A stretch of 64,000 nucleotides of DNA from DASXYG01 sp036502625. Its GTDB lineage: Bacteria; Actinomycetota; Actinomycetes; Streptosporangiales; Streptosporangiaceae. Positions 36,647 to 45,816 of the stretch are shown here, piece by piece. Under the pieces are notes generated by a model. It searched no databases. It saw only the letters and a program-made list of their open reading frames with translations, and had not been told where the DNA came from. The position numbers and the translations under genes are program-made. The stretch is from positions 37,302-101,301 of the forward strand of contig DASXYG010000031.1 in the NCBI GenBank assembly GCA_036502625.1, written 5' to 3'. Every line of letters starts with the position of its first letter. The first letter of the stretch is position 1.

Positions 36647-38377
36647 TCATTTGGCCACGTTGTCGTAGTACGGCACGACCACCTCGTCGGTGGCCGTCGT
36701 GTCGCCGACCATCATCGGCGTGACCGGATGCACCACCTCGCCGGACACGATCAGGTTCAGGCACGCGGGGCCGTCGTCGCCCAGGAGCCGCGCCACCGCC
36801 GGGGCGATCTCCGCGACGGTGGCCGCGCGCTCGCCGCGCGCGCCGAGGCCGGACGCCGCGCGGTGGTAGTCGGTGTCCGCGAGCTCGCTGATGACCTGGC
36901 CCTCCTTGCCGTACACGAGGTCCTGGCCGTGGATCGACATGCCCCACGCGGCGTTGTTCACCACCACGGTAAGGATCGGCAGGTCGTGGCGGACCATCGT
37001 GTCGATCTCCCCGAGGTGGAACCCGGCGGCGCCGTCGCCCACGACGAGCACCACGCGCCGCCCCGGGTCGGCGACCGCCGTCCCGATGGCCATCCCGGCG
37101 CCCACACCGAGGAACCCCAGGTAGCCGTTGGCGTACAGCATGCGGTACGGCCGCGCGTCCGGGAGCACGGCCTGCGCCCACGACCCGGCCTCGCCGCCGT
37201 CGATGACGAACGTCGCGCCGGGGCCGACCGCCCGCGCCACCTCGCGCAGCGCGTGGTACGGATGCGGGCGCCCGCCCACCTCCGCCGGTTCGGCCGCGAA
37301 CGGCGGCTCCGTGCGCGCGACGGCGGTGGCCGTCCGCGCCCATTCCGTACGGTCCGGCCACGCCGCCGGATCCGCGGACACGGCGGCCAGTAGCGCGGCC
37401 AGGGTCTCGCCGCAGTCCGCCGTGATGCCGACGTCGAAGCCGCGGATGTGGCCGATCTCCGCGGCGTCCGTGTCGACCTGCACGACCTTCGCGTCCGGCG
37501 CGACGAGCGAGCCGGAGCGGCCGCCGGTGAACATGCCGAACCGGGCGCCGAGCATGAGCACCGCGTCCGGCGGCGGCCCGCCCGCGGCGGCCAGCGCCCC
37601 CAGGTTGGTGGCGCCGTAGCCGTTCAGCGGATGGTCCGCGGGCATCGCGCCGAACTGCGTGGTCTGCGTGAACACCGGGATGCCGGTGCGCTCGGCGAAC
37701 CGCTGGAGCAGCGGCGGCGTGCCCGGCCGGTGCGCGCCGCGGCCCGCGATGACCACCGGGCGCTCGGCGTCCCGCAGGATCGCGGCCGCCTCGGCGAGCG
37801 CGCCCGGCGCCGGCGCCGGCGGCGCGGCCAGCCGGGCACCGCCGCCGGTGTGCACGAGCTCCTCCCGTACGGGCCGGAACAGCACGTCGATCGGGAGATC
37901 CAGCACGACGGGACCGGGCGCGCCGGCCAGCGCCACCCGGATCGCGTACGACACGAGGTGGGGGATCTCCTCGGTCACCGTCACCCGGTGCGTCCACTTG
38001 GCGGCCGGCCGCGCCAGCGCCACCTGGTCGATGCTCCCCTGCAGCACGTTGGACTCCGCGTCGCGCAGCGGCGGCGAGCTGGTGATCAGCAGCAGCGGCG
38101 TACGGTCGGCGAACGCGTGCGTCAGCCCGGCGAGCGCGTTGGAGAACCCGGACGACGCGGTGGCGAACGCCACGCCCAGCGCCCCGGTCGTCCGCGCGTA
38201 GCCGTCGGCGGCGTTGACCGCCGCGGCCTCGTGCCGGGTGTCGGTCAGCGCGATGCCGTGCCGTACGCATCCGACGAGGAACGCGTCGAGATGCCCCCCG
38301 TGCACCCCGAACGCCCGGGTCACCCCGGCGTCGGAGAGCGTGCGGGCCAGCAGGTCGCCACCGTCGGGTCGCGTCAT
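36647..38377 (-). CDS. Thiamine-diphosphate-dependent enzyme (acetolactate synthase/2-hydroxyacyl-CoA lyase-like)
   Basis: 576 residues with the three ThDP domains. The PYR domain has the catalytic Glu in DTRHEAAAVNAADGYAR. The central domain has VVIAGRGAHRPGTPPLL. The PP domain has the metal/ThDP motif GDGAAGFHLGEIDTMVRH, ending in VVVNNAAWGM. Candidates are acetolactate synthase-like, benzaldehyde lyase-like or 2-hydroxyacyl-CoA lyase-like enzymes; the surrounding acyl-CoA genes favour a carboligase/lyase of catabolism over amino acid synthesis. No regulatory small subunit is nearby. ATG 38377 has GGAGG 5 nt upstream. Confidence 0.87.
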   Translation of the reverse strand: MTRPDGGDLLARTLSDAGVTRAFGVHGGHLDAFLVGCVRHGIALTDTRHEAAAVNAADGYARTTGALGVAFATASSGFSNALAGLTHAFADRTPLLLITSSPPLRDAESNVLQGSIDQVALARPAAKWTHRVTVTEEIPHLVSYAIRVALAGAPGPVVLDLPIDVLFRPVREELVHTGGGARLAAPPAPAPGALAEAAAILRDAERPVVIAGRGAHRPGTPPLLQRFAERTGIPVFTQTTQFGAMPADHPLNGYGATNLGALAAAGGPPPDAVLMLGARFGMFTGGRSGSLVAPDAKVVQVDTDAAEIGHIRGFDVGITADCGETLAALLAAVSADPAAWPDRTEWARTATAVARTEPPFAAEPAEVGGRPHPYHALREVARAVGPGATFVIDGGEAGSWAQAVLPDARPYRMLYANGYLGFLGVGAGMAIGTAVADPGRRVVLVVGDGAAGFHLGEIDTMVRHDLPILTVVVNNAAWGMSIHGQDLVYGKEGQVISELADTDYHRAASGLGARGERAATVAEIAPAVARLLGDDGPACLNLIVSGEVVHPVTPMMVGDTTATDEVVVPYYDNVAK

Positions 38378-38395
38378 TCCCACCTCCAGAGGGGC

Positions 38396-39001
38396 TCAGG
38401 GCGCGGGGAGGGTGATGCCGTGCAGGACGACGCCGAGGTAGGCCTCCGAGACCTCGGCGTCGGTGAAGCCGCGGCCCGTCTGGAACCAGGTGTGCAGCGA
38501 GTTGAGCATCGTCAGCACGGTGATGGACAGCAGGTGCGGGTCGAGGTCGTCGCGGATGCGCCCGGCCGCGCGCGCGTCGGTGAGCAGGCCGGTGAGGAAC
38601 CGCTGGTACGTGTCGCGCTTGTCGCGGATCGCCTGGTAGCGGTGCGGGCTCAGGGACCGCCAGTCGCGGGAGTAGATGATGTGGTACTCCAGGGCCGACA
38701 CGGCGACCTGGACGTGGCCGGCGAGGAACGCGACCAGCCGCTCGTACGGCGGCGCGGCCAGCCGCTCCACCGCCTCCCGGTTCGCCTCGAACCTGGCGTG
38801 GATGTCCTCCACGACGGCCAGCAGGATGTCCTCCTTGGAGTCGACGTGCGCGTACAGGCTCCCCTTGAGAATGCCGGCCGCGTCGGCGATGTCCTTGGTG
38901 GACGTCTGGGTGTAGCCCTTCTCGTAGAACAGCCGCGTGGCGATCGAGAAGATCTCCTGGCGGCGCGGGGTGTCCAGCCGCTCCCCCGTCGCGCGCGTCA
39001 T
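38396..39001 (-). CDS. TetR-family transcriptional regulator
   Basis: 201 residues. The HTH is about 15-62 (ATRLFYEKGYTQTSTKDIAD, GILKGSLYAHVDSKEDIL); the C-terminal domain resembles the KstR2/FadR-like ligand pocket (SLHTWFQTGRGFTDAEVS). ATG 39001 is chosen as it overlaps the kinase stop (ATGA); the frame is open upstream. It is embedded inside the operon rather than divergent, so it would be co-expressed with the genes it probably controls. Confidence 0.92.
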   Translation of the reverse strand: MTRATGERLDTPRRQEIFSIATRLFYEKGYTQTSTKDIADAAGILKGSLYAHVDSKEDILLAVVEDIHARFEANREAVERLAAPPYERLVAFLAGHVQVAVSALEYHIIYSRDWRSLSPHRYQAIRDKRDTYQRFLTGLLTDARAAGRIRDDLDPHLLSITVLTMLNSLHTWFQTGRGFTDAEVSEAYLGVVLHGITLPAP

Positions 39002-40047
39002 GTCCGCCCCAGCGCGGAGATCGCCTCGTACGCGGCCCGGCTCTGCCGTTCCACCCCGTCGGCGCGCGCCTCGGCGGCGTAGCCGTCGTCGCCCATGACG
39101 CCCGCCTTGTACCGCGCGTACACGCCGGCGCCGATGCAGGCCGAACGCCAGCGGGAGAACGCCACGTAGTACGGCAGGTCGGAGATGTCGCGCCCGCTGG
39201 CCGCGGCGTACCGCGCGGCGAGGGCGTCCGCGTCGGGGAAGCCGTCGGCGCTCGACGGGCCCGGCGTGGTCGGCGGATGGGCGTCGCCGGGCCGCTCCCA
39301 CGTGGAGACCAGCCAGCCGACGTCGGCCATCGGGTCGCCGAGGGTGGCCAGCTCCCAGTCGAAGATCGCGAGGATGCGGCCGTCCGGGGCGAAGGACATG
39401 TTGCCCGGACGGTAGTCGCCGTGCACGATGCCGCCCGCGACGTCCGGTACGGACTCGGCCAGCAGGTCGTGCACGCGGTCAAGAAGGTCCAGGTCGGGGG
39501 CGCCGGACGCGTGCACCTGCTTGTGCCAGCGGCGGAGCTGCCGCTCCACGTACCCGGTGCGGCGGCCGATGTCGCCGATGCCGACCGCGTCCGGGTCGAC
39601 GGCGTGCAGCGCGGCCAGCACGTCCGCGACCTGCTCGGCCGCGGTGACGCGCGCGGCGTACGGCAGGGCGTTCCCGGCGTCGGCGTCGGCCAGCACCCGG
39701 CCGTCGACGAACCCCATGACGTAGAACGACGCGCCGGTGACCGCGGTGTCCGCGCAGTACGCGACGGGCTCGGGCACCGGCACGGCGGTGGGGTGCAGCG
39801 CGGAGATGAACCGCCACTCGCGGCTCATGTCGTGCGCGGTGCTCAGCACGCCGCCGGTCGGCGGGCGGCGCAGCGCGTACACGGTGCCGTCCGCGCCGGT
39901 CATCCGGTACGTCAGGTTCGAGCGCCCGCCGGAGACCAGCGCGAACTCCACCGGCGTGGCCACCGCGGGCGCGTCCGCGGCCAGCCAGGCGGTCACCGCC
40001 GGGACGTCCAGCCCGGCGATCTCCCCGGCGTCCTCAGCGCCCGACAT
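38998..40047 (-). CDS. ACAD10/11-like phosphotransferase
   Basis: A 349-residue APH-fold kinase. The N-lobe has VSGGRSNLTYRMTGADG and LRRPPTGGVL. The catalytic loop is GIVHGDYRPGNMSF and the metal segment is AIFDWELATLGDPMADVGWL. This is the kinase domain type of ACAD10/ACAD11, which phosphorylates 4-hydroxyacyl-CoA before elimination. It overlaps the crotonase by 14 nt and the TetR by 4 nt. Role in hydroxyacyl-CoA breakdown is inferred from this family link. Confidence 0.9.
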   Translation of the reverse strand: MSGAEDAGEIAGLDVPAVTAWLAADAPAVATPVEFALVSGGRSNLTYRMTGADGTVYALRRPPTGGVLSTAHDMSREWRFISALHPTAVPVPEPVAYCADTAVTGASFYVMGFVDGRVLADADAGNALPYAARVTAAEQVADVLAALHAVDPDAVGIGDIGRRTGYVERQLRRWHKQVHASGAPDLDLLDRVHDLLAESVPDVAGGIVHGDYRPGNMSFAPDGRILAIFDWELATLGDPMADVGWLVSTWERPGDAHPPTTPGPSSADGFPDADALAARYAAASGRDISDLPYYVAFSRWRSACIGAGVYARYKAGVMGDDGYAAEARADGVERQSRAAYEAISALGRT

Positions 40048-40801
40048 ACGTGGGCTCCCGCTTCTCGATGAACGCGCGGACTCCCTCGCGGTGGTCCTCG
40101 GTGGCGAACAGCTCGGTCAGCGAGCGGCTCACCCAGACGCCCAGGTCGTCCCAGTCGGGGTCCAGCGCCGTACGCAGCCCGGCCTTGAGCTTCCGTACGG
40201 CCAGCGGCGGGTTCTCCGCGATCTTCTCCGCGACCCGCCGCGCGGTGGCCATCAGCTCGTCGTGGTCGGCGAGGTGGCGGACGAGCCGGATCCGGTACGC
40301 CTCCTCGGCGTCGATGACCTCGCCGGAGAACAGCAGCTCGGCGGCGGTCTCCCGGCCGACGAGCTGCGCCAGCCTGCCGATGCCGGCGACGTCGCTGCAC
40401 AGGCCGCGCTTGACGAACAGCTCGCCGAATTTCGCCCGGCGCGACGCCACGCGGATGTCGGCGAGCAGCGCCAGCTCCATGCCCCAGCCGACGGCCGGGC
40501 CGTTGACGGCGGCGATCACCGGGATGTCGGTGCGCAGCAGCGCGCCGGCGGCCGGGGTCAAGCGCGGCGGCACCACCTTGGCCTCGGTTTTGGTGCCGCC
40601 GCCCATGATCTCGCGGACGTCGTCGCCGGAGCAGAACGACCGGCCCGCGCCGGTGACGATCAGCACCCGGTCCGTGCTCTCCCGTACGAACCGCTCCAGC
40701 GCGTCGTACGCGGCCCGGTTCAGCGCGTTGTGCACGTCGGGCCGGTTCAGCGTGATCACGCCGACGCGGCCGTCCGTCTCGTACGCCACCTCCTCAGGCA
40801 T
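40034..40801 (-). CDS. Enoyl-CoA hydratase/isomerase family protein
   Basis: A 255-residue crotonase. Oxyanion-hole segments are GRSFCSGDDVREIM and VNGPAVGWGMELALLADIRV. The active-site region KRGLCSDVAGIGRLAQLVG has Asp rather than Glu, so isomerase or lyase chemistry is possible. It overlaps the upstream ligase by 8 nt and the downstream kinase by 14 nt, so all three are coupled. Confidence 0.9.
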   Translation of the reverse strand: MPEEVAYETDGRVGVITLNRPDVHNALNRAAYDALERFVRESTDRVLIVTGAGRSFCSGDDVREIMGGGTKTEAKVVPPRLTPAAGALLRTDIPVIAAVNGPAVGWGMELALLADIRVASRRAKFGELFVKRGLCSDVAGIGRLAQLVGRETAAELLFSGEVIDAEEAYRIRLVRHLADHDELMATARRVAEKIAENPPLAVRKLKAGLRTALDPDWDDLGVWVSRSLTELFATEDHREGVRAFIEKREPTYVGR

Positions 40802-42521
40802 CGGCGGCCTCGATCCGTTCGGCCTGCGCCGCCTGACGCAGGTCGCGCTTGAGCACCTTGCCGGTTCCCGTACGGGGCAGCGGCTCGTCGCGGAACCACA
40901 CCCGGGTGGGCGCCTTGAACCGCGCGATGCGCCCGGCGGTGTGGTCGCGCAGCTCGGCCGCGGTGACCGCGTGGCCGGGGCGCACGTTCACCACCGCGAC
41001 CACCTCCTCGCCCAGCTTGGGGTGCGGCAGGCCGATGACCGCGACGTCCGCGACCGCCGGGTGCTCGAACAGCGCCGCCTCGACCTCCGCGCAGTAGACG
41101 TTCTCGCCGCCGCGGATCACCACGTCCTTGATGCGGTCCACGACGTACACCCAGCCGTCGCGGACGTAGCCGAGGTCGCCGGTGTGGAACCAGCCGTCGG
41201 TGAACGCCTGCGCGGTGGCCTCCGGCTTGTTCCAGTAGCCGCGCACCACGAGCGGCCCGCGGAACCACAGCTCGCCGATCTCGCCCGCGCCGACGTCGTC
41301 GTTCGTACCGGGGTCGACGACGCGGATGTCGGCGCCCGGCGTGCAGCGGCCCACGCTGTCGGGGTGGCTGACGTAGTCCTCGCCGGCGTTGACGACCACC
41401 GCGGACGTCGTCTCGGTGAGCCCGTAGCCGTCGCCGGAGCCCACCTTGGACGCGAACTGCTCGTCGATCTTCATGATCAGGTCCGGCGGGATGGGCGCGC
41501 CGCCGAGCGCGATCGAGCCGAGCGTCTCGACGCCGCCGGGGTCGTCGGCCATCGCCTCGACCAGCGACCGCATCACCATCGGCACACCGGACGCGCCGGT
41601 CAGCCGCTCCTCGATGATCAGCTTGCGGCCCAGCACCGGGTCCCACTTGTACATGCAGACGAGCTTCGACCCGGCCGCCGTGGCGCCGCAGATGCCGGTG
41701 ATCCCGGCGATGTGGAAGAACGGGAACGTCTGCAGCGAGCCCGGCAGCGGGGCGTCCGGGTCCGGGTCCGGCATCTGGCCGCCGTTGTTGACCATGGCGC
41801 CGACCGCGCCGTTCATCACCGTGTTCCACGTGTTCGTGCAGTGGTTGCGGTTCGAGCCGATCGCGCCCTTGGGGCGGCCGGTCGTGCCGGACGTGTAGAG
41901 GATCGTCGCGTCGTCCTCGGGGTCGACCGCGACGTCCGGCAGCGCCGTACGGGTCTCCGGCGGCGCGGCGTCGATCGCGGCCAGCACGTCCGGCCACGGC
42001 TCCGCGTCCGCTCCCCCGGCGCCGCGGACCTCCACGACCGAGACGAGGTCCAGGCCGTCGAGTCCGCGTACGGCGGCGACCCGCTCACCGTCGGCGAACA
42101 GCAGCCGCGCGCCGGAGTCCTTCAGCGCGTACTCCAGCTCCGGCCCGGTCCACCAGGCGTTCAGCGGCACCGCGATCAGCCCGGCGGCCTGCGTCGCCCA
42201 GAAGATCGGCACCCATTCCGGGTAGTTGCGCATCGCGATGGCCACCCGGTCGCCGCGGCGCAGCCCGTAGTGGCCGAGCAGCCGGTGCGCCAGGCCCGCG
42301 ACGACCTCGTAGTGGCGCGCGAACGTCCACCGGTCGCCGCCGTACACGAGGAAGTCGCGGTCGCCGTAGCCGCGGCTGAGCTCGACGATCTCCCGCAGGG
42401 TGCTCGGCAGCGTGCCGAACACCCGCCACGGGATGCCGCCGACCACGCGTTCCTCGAGGTCGAAGCCGCCCCCGGGCGCGGTCAGCCGCGCGATGATCGC
42501 GCCGCGCGCGGTCTCCGCCAT
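40794..42521 (-). CDS. Acyl-CoA synthetase (ANL superfamily)
   Basis: A 575-residue AMP-forming ligase: P-loop TILYTSGTTGRPKGAIG, GYGLTETTSAVV, HTGDLGYVRDGWVYVVDR, RGGENVYCAEVE and C-terminal Lys in RTGTGKVLKRDL. An insert around residues 235-260 (NNGGQMPDPDPDAPLPGSLQ) is longer than in E. coli FadD and is shared with some mycobacterial FadD proteins. GGGAGG lies 8 nt before ATG 42521. Activates the acid that the downstream crotonase and acyl-CoA dehydrogenases process. Confidence 0.93.
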   Translation of the reverse strand: MAETARGAIIARLTAPGGGFDLEERVVGGIPWRVFGTLPSTLREIVELSRGYGDRDFLVYGGDRWTFARHYEVVAGLAHRLLGHYGLRRGDRVAIAMRNYPEWVPIFWATQAAGLIAVPLNAWWTGPELEYALKDSGARLLFADGERVAAVRGLDGLDLVSVVEVRGAGGADAEPWPDVLAAIDAAPPETRTALPDVAVDPEDDATILYTSGTTGRPKGAIGSNRNHCTNTWNTVMNGAVGAMVNNGGQMPDPDPDAPLPGSLQTFPFFHIAGITGICGATAAGSKLVCMYKWDPVLGRKLIIEERLTGASGVPMVMRSLVEAMADDPGGVETLGSIALGGAPIPPDLIMKIDEQFASKVGSGDGYGLTETTSAVVVNAGEDYVSHPDSVGRCTPGADIRVVDPGTNDDVGAGEIGELWFRGPLVVRGYWNKPEATAQAFTDGWFHTGDLGYVRDGWVYVVDRIKDVVIRGGENVYCAEVEAALFEHPAVADVAVIGLPHPKLGEEVVAVVNVRPGHAVTAAELRDHTAGRIARFKAPTRVWFRDEPLPRTGTGKVLKRDLRQAAQAERIEAADA

Positions 42522-42537
42522 GTCGGTTCCCTCCCGC

Positions 42538-43479
42538 TCACGCGTTGTAGTTCAGCCGCAGGCCGGGCCGCGGCCATTCGGTGGCGTACAGGCGGCCGCG
42601 GCCGGAGGAGGTGATGAACGCCGTACGGAGGTCGGGGCCGCCGAAGCAGACGTTCGTGACGAAGAAGTCGTACAGCGGCGCCTTCACCTGGTCCAGCAGC
42701 TCGCCACTCGGCGAGATCACGCTGATCGCGCCGGTGCCGAGGGTCGCGACGCACACGTTGCCGTCGGCGTCGACGCCCAGGGAGTCCAGCAGTTGGAAGC
42801 CGTCGAAGCCGTACAGCAGGGTCGCGCCGCCGGGGCCGCGCGGCGCGTCGGACGCGGACTTCAGCACGCCGGGGCTCTCGATCCCCCAGTACCAGACCCG
42901 TCCCGTCTGGGTCTCCGCGATGTAGACGCGGTCGCCGTCCGGGGACAGGCCCACGCCGTTCGGGCTGATCAGCGGGTACGCGACCTCGGTGATCGAGGAG
43001 CCGTCCGGCTGCGCGTAGTAGAGGCCGCCGCGGTCGGAGTCGCGCGGGCGGGTCTTGCCGAGGTCGGTGAAGTAGAAGCCGCCGGCGGCGTCGAAGACGA
43101 TGTCGTTCGGGCCGCGCAGCGGATTCCCGTCGCACTCCGTGTACAGGTCGGTCACCGTACCGGCGTCCGGGCCGTCGAGGACGACCCGCTGGATGCGCCC
43201 GCCGATGTAGTCGTCCGGCTGGTTGCCGGGTGCGACCATGCCACCGCCCTCATGCCATTCGAAACCGCCGTTGTTGCACACGTACGCCGCGCCGTCGGGC
43301 CCGATCGCCGCGCCGTTCGGGCCGCCGCCGCACTCGCCGACGACCGTGATCGTGCCGTCCGGCGCCACGCGGGAAAGCGTGCCGCGCCGGATCTCCACGA
43401 CGATCACGGACCCGTCGTCCATGGCCACCGGGCCCTCGGGGAACCGCAGCTCGTCGGTGATCAGCCGAAGTTCGGACAC
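42538..43479 (-). CDS. SMP-30/gluconolactonase-family protein
   Basis: A 313-residue six-bladed beta-propeller lactonase/esterase. Metal-site signatures are RFPEGPVAMDDGSV (Glu), GPNGAAIGPDGAAYV (Asn), NPLRGPNDIVFDAAGGFYF and SPNGVGLSPDGDRVYIAET (Asn/Asp). GTG 43479 has GAAGGAGG upstream. It lies 16 nt upstream of the acyl-CoA ligase start, so it may open a lactone (for example from ring cleavage) to supply the ligase substrate; that is inferred from position. Confidence 0.9.
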   Translation of the reverse strand: MSELRLITDELRFPEGPVAMDDGSVIVVEIRRGTLSRVAPDGTITVVGECGGGPNGAAIGPDGAAYVCNNGGFEWHEGGGMVAPGNQPDDYIGGRIQRVVLDGPDAGTVTDLYTECDGNPLRGPNDIVFDAAGGFYFTDLGKTRPRDSDRGGLYYAQPDGSSITEVAYPLISPNGVGLSPDGDRVYIAETQTGRVWYWGIESPGVLKSASDAPRGPGGATLLYGFDGFQLLDSLGVDADGNVCVATLGTGAISVISPSGELLDQVKAPLYDFFVTNVCFGGPDLRTAFITSSGRGRLYATEWPRPGLRLNYNA

Positions 43480-43510
43480 GTACTGCCTCCTTCGGGGGGT
43501 CGGATTCCGG

Positions 43511-44584
43511 TCACAGGCCCAGGCGCCGGGCCAGCAGCTCCCGGTGGTGCGCGGGGTCGCCGAACAGCGCGCCGCTCGACCGCGCCCGCTTGAAGTACAG
43601 GTGGGCGTCGTGCTCCCAGGTGAAGCCGATGCCGCCGTGGATCTGGATCATCTGCGCGGTGATGTGCGCGTACGCCTCGGAGCAGGCCACCTTCGCCAGG
43701 CTCGCGGCGACGTCGGCGGCGTCCTCGTCCTCGTCGGCGGCCCACGCGGCGTAGCGCAGCGCGGCCGACGCCTGCTCGGACTCGGAGTACATGTCCGCCA
43801 GGGCGTGCTTGACCGCCTGGAACGAGCCGATGACCCGGCCGAACTGGAGGCGGATCTTCGCGTAGTCGACGGTCGCCTCCAGGCACGCGGCCGCGCCGCC
43901 GGCCTGCTCGGCGGCCAGCACCAGCGCGGCCGTCCGCGCCGCGGCGGCCCGTACGGCGGCGGGGTCGGCGGCGGCGAGCGCGGTCGCGGGCGTGCCGGCG
44001 AAGTCCAGCCTGGCCACGGCGCGGGTGGGATCGGCCGAGGTCAGCGCGGTACGGGTGAGGCCGGGCGCGGCGGCGTCGACCAGCAGCACGGCGTCGTCGG
44101 CGACCACGATGACCTGGTCGGCGAACTGGCCGTCCAGGACGAGGTTCGCGGTGCCGTCCAGCGTCCACCGGTCGCCGTCGCGGCGGGCGGCGGGCACGCC
44201 GTCGGCGGTGTCCGCGGTGGCCACGGCCGCGACGGCGGTGCCGTCCGCGATCTTGGCGAGCAGGTCGCCGGCGGCCGTGTCACCGGCGGCGGTCAGCGCC
44301 GCGGCGGCGATCGCGGCCGACACGAACGGCACCGGCGCCAGCGCGCGGCCCAGCTCCTCGGCCACGACGCACAGCTCGACGTTCCCCGCGTCCGCGCCGC
44401 CGTGCTTCTCGTCCACGGTCAGCGCGGTCACGCCCAACTCGGCGAGGCGCGCCCACAGCTCGCGGTCGTAGTCGTGGCCATCGACGGCCACCTCCCGTAC
44501 GCGCGTCATGGGCGCGTGCTCGGTCAGCAGCCGGCGTACGGTCGCGCGCAGTTCCTCCTGCTCAGCGGTCAGTACGAGCTTCAC
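43511..44584 (-). CDS. Acyl-CoA dehydrogenase, smaller subunit of a heteromeric pair
   Basis: A 357-residue ACAD-fold protein. The N-terminal helical domain, a short beta domain (LNLVL-type strands, VVADDAVLLVDAAAPG) and C-terminal helices with IQIHGGIGFTWEHDAHLYFKR are present. The Glu in TWEHD is where ChsE-type partner subunits carry the catalytic base. The FAD signature GGTNEIQ is absent here but present in the neighbouring subunit. GTG 44584 overlaps the larger subunit's stop (GTGA), supporting equimolar synthesis of an alpha2beta2 complex. Confidence 0.88.
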   Translation of the reverse strand: MKLVLTAEQEELRATVRRLLTEHAPMTRVREVAVDGHDYDRELWARLAELGVTALTVDEKHGGADAGNVELCVVAEELGRALAPVPFVSAAIAAAALTAAGDTAAGDLLAKIADGTAVAAVATADTADGVPAARRDGDRWTLDGTANLVLDGQFADQVIVVADDAVLLVDAAAPGLTRTALTSADPTRAVARLDFAGTPATALAAADPAAVRAAAARTAALVLAAEQAGGAAACLEATVDYAKIRLQFGRVIGSFQAVKHALADMYSESEQASAALRYAAWAADEDEDAADVAASLAKVACSEAYAHITAQMIQIHGGIGFTWEHDAHLYFKRARSSGALFGDPAHHRELLARRLGL

Positions 44585-45816
44585 TTGTCCCCCTCCCGCT
44601 GGGTGCCGACCTTGAGATCGCGGAACGGCAGCGTGGTGTCGAGCCGCGGTTCCTTCGGCAGGCCGAGGACGCGCTCGCCGATGATGTTGCGCTGGATCTC
44701 GTTGGTGCCGCCCGCGATCGCCGACGACGGGGTGCCGTTCATCGAGGTCAGCAGCTTGGCGGCGTCCCTGTCTGCGGGGTCGTACGCCACGGCGTCCGGG
44801 CCGGCGACCCGCGCGGCCACCTTCGCCGCGCCGGTGGCCAGCAGTGCGCCGGCCAGCTTCGCCACGGAGCCGCGCGCGCCCGGCTCGATCCCGGCCTGCG
44901 CCTGCTGCCGCATGCGCGCGCCGTAGAGGTCGAGCAGCCGTTCCCGTACGTACAGGTCGACGAGGTCCTGCCGGATCAGCGGGTCGCCGGCCTCGCCGCG
45001 CGCCGTGGCCATCTCGGCGAGCGCGGTGAACCCGAGCGGGTTCTGCTTGGGCCGTACGGACGTGCCGATCGAGATGCGCTCGTGCCGCAGCGTGACCACG
45101 GCCGCCTGCCAGCCGTCGTTGACCTGGCCCACGACGTGGTCGGCCGGGATGCGGACGTCCTCGAAGAACACCTCGTTGAACGGCGTCTCCCCGGTCATCA
45201 CGCGCAGCGGCCGTACGGTGACGCCGGGGGCGTGCATGTCCACGACGAACATCGTGATGCCGCGGTGCTTCGGGACGTCCGGATCGGTGCGCGCGATGAG
45301 GATGCCGTAGTCGGAGTACTGCGCCCCCGACGTCCACACCTTCTGCCCGTTCACCACCCAGGTGTCGCCGTCGCGTACGGCCCGGGTCTGCAGCCCGGCC
45401 ACGTCCGAACCGGCGCCCGGCTCGGAGAACAGTTGGCACCAGACCTCGTCGCCGCGCAGGAGCGGCCGCAGGTAGCGGTCCTTCAGCTCGTCGGTGCCGA
45501 GGTCGAGGACGGTCGGCCCGCACATGCCGAGCCCGATCATGAACGCCCCGGTCGGCAGGTCGTACGGCCGCGCCTCCTCGTTGAACGCCAGCAGCTCGGC
45601 ATTGCCGAGCCCCTGCCCCCCGTACGCCTTCGGCCACGCGATCCCCGCGAACCCCGCGTCGAACAGCGCGGCCTGGAACTCCTTGGCCTGCGCGAGGTCG
45701 TAACGCCGCGACCCGGCATCATCAGGATCGCGAACCCGCGCGTTCTCCTTGAGCCAGTCACGCGCCCGCGAACGGAACGCGTCCACGGAGTCGTTCGGCG
45801 GTGCGGCAGAGTTCAT
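44581..45816 (-). CDS. Acyl-CoA dehydrogenase, larger subunit of a heteromeric pair
   Basis: 411 residues. The beta domain has QLFSEPGAGSDVAGLQTRAV and the FAD signature is IAGGTNEIQRNIIGERVLGLP. Where homotetrameric ACADs have the catalytic Glu in the IYEGTNE motif, this protein has IAGGTNE, so it probably lacks its own base. Paired with the following 357-residue subunit it resembles the obligate FadE26/27 or FadE28/29 sterol side-chain dehydrogenases of mycobacteria (known family behaviour; assignment inferred). GGAGG lies 8 nt before ATG 45816, the first gene of the 40034-45816 block. Confidence 0.9.
   Translation of the reverse strand: MNSAAPPNDSVDAFRSRARDWLKENARVRDPDDAGSRRYDLAQAKEFQAALFDAGFAGIAWPKAYGGQGLGNAELLAFNEEARPYDLPTGAFMIGLGMCGPTVLDLGTDELKDRYLRPLLRGDEVWCQLFSEPGAGSDVAGLQTRAVRDGDTWVVNGQKVWTSGAQYSDYGILIARTDPDVPKHRGITMFVVDMHAPGVTVRPLRVMTGETPFNEVFFEDVRIPADHVVGQVNDGWQAAVVTLRHERISIGTSVRPKQNPLGFTALAEMATARGEAGDPLIRQDLVDLYVRERLLDLYGARMRQQAQAGIEPGARGSVAKLAGALLATGAAKVAARVAGPDAVAYDPADRDAAKLLTSMNGTPSSAIAGGTNEIQRNIIGERVLGLPKEPRLDTTLPFRDLKVGTQREGDK

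Noticed and set aside
36647..38377. Biosynthetic acetolactate synthase large subunit (ilvB)
   Set aside because: There is no ilvN or ilvC next to it and the neighbours are catabolic; only the fold-level call is safe.
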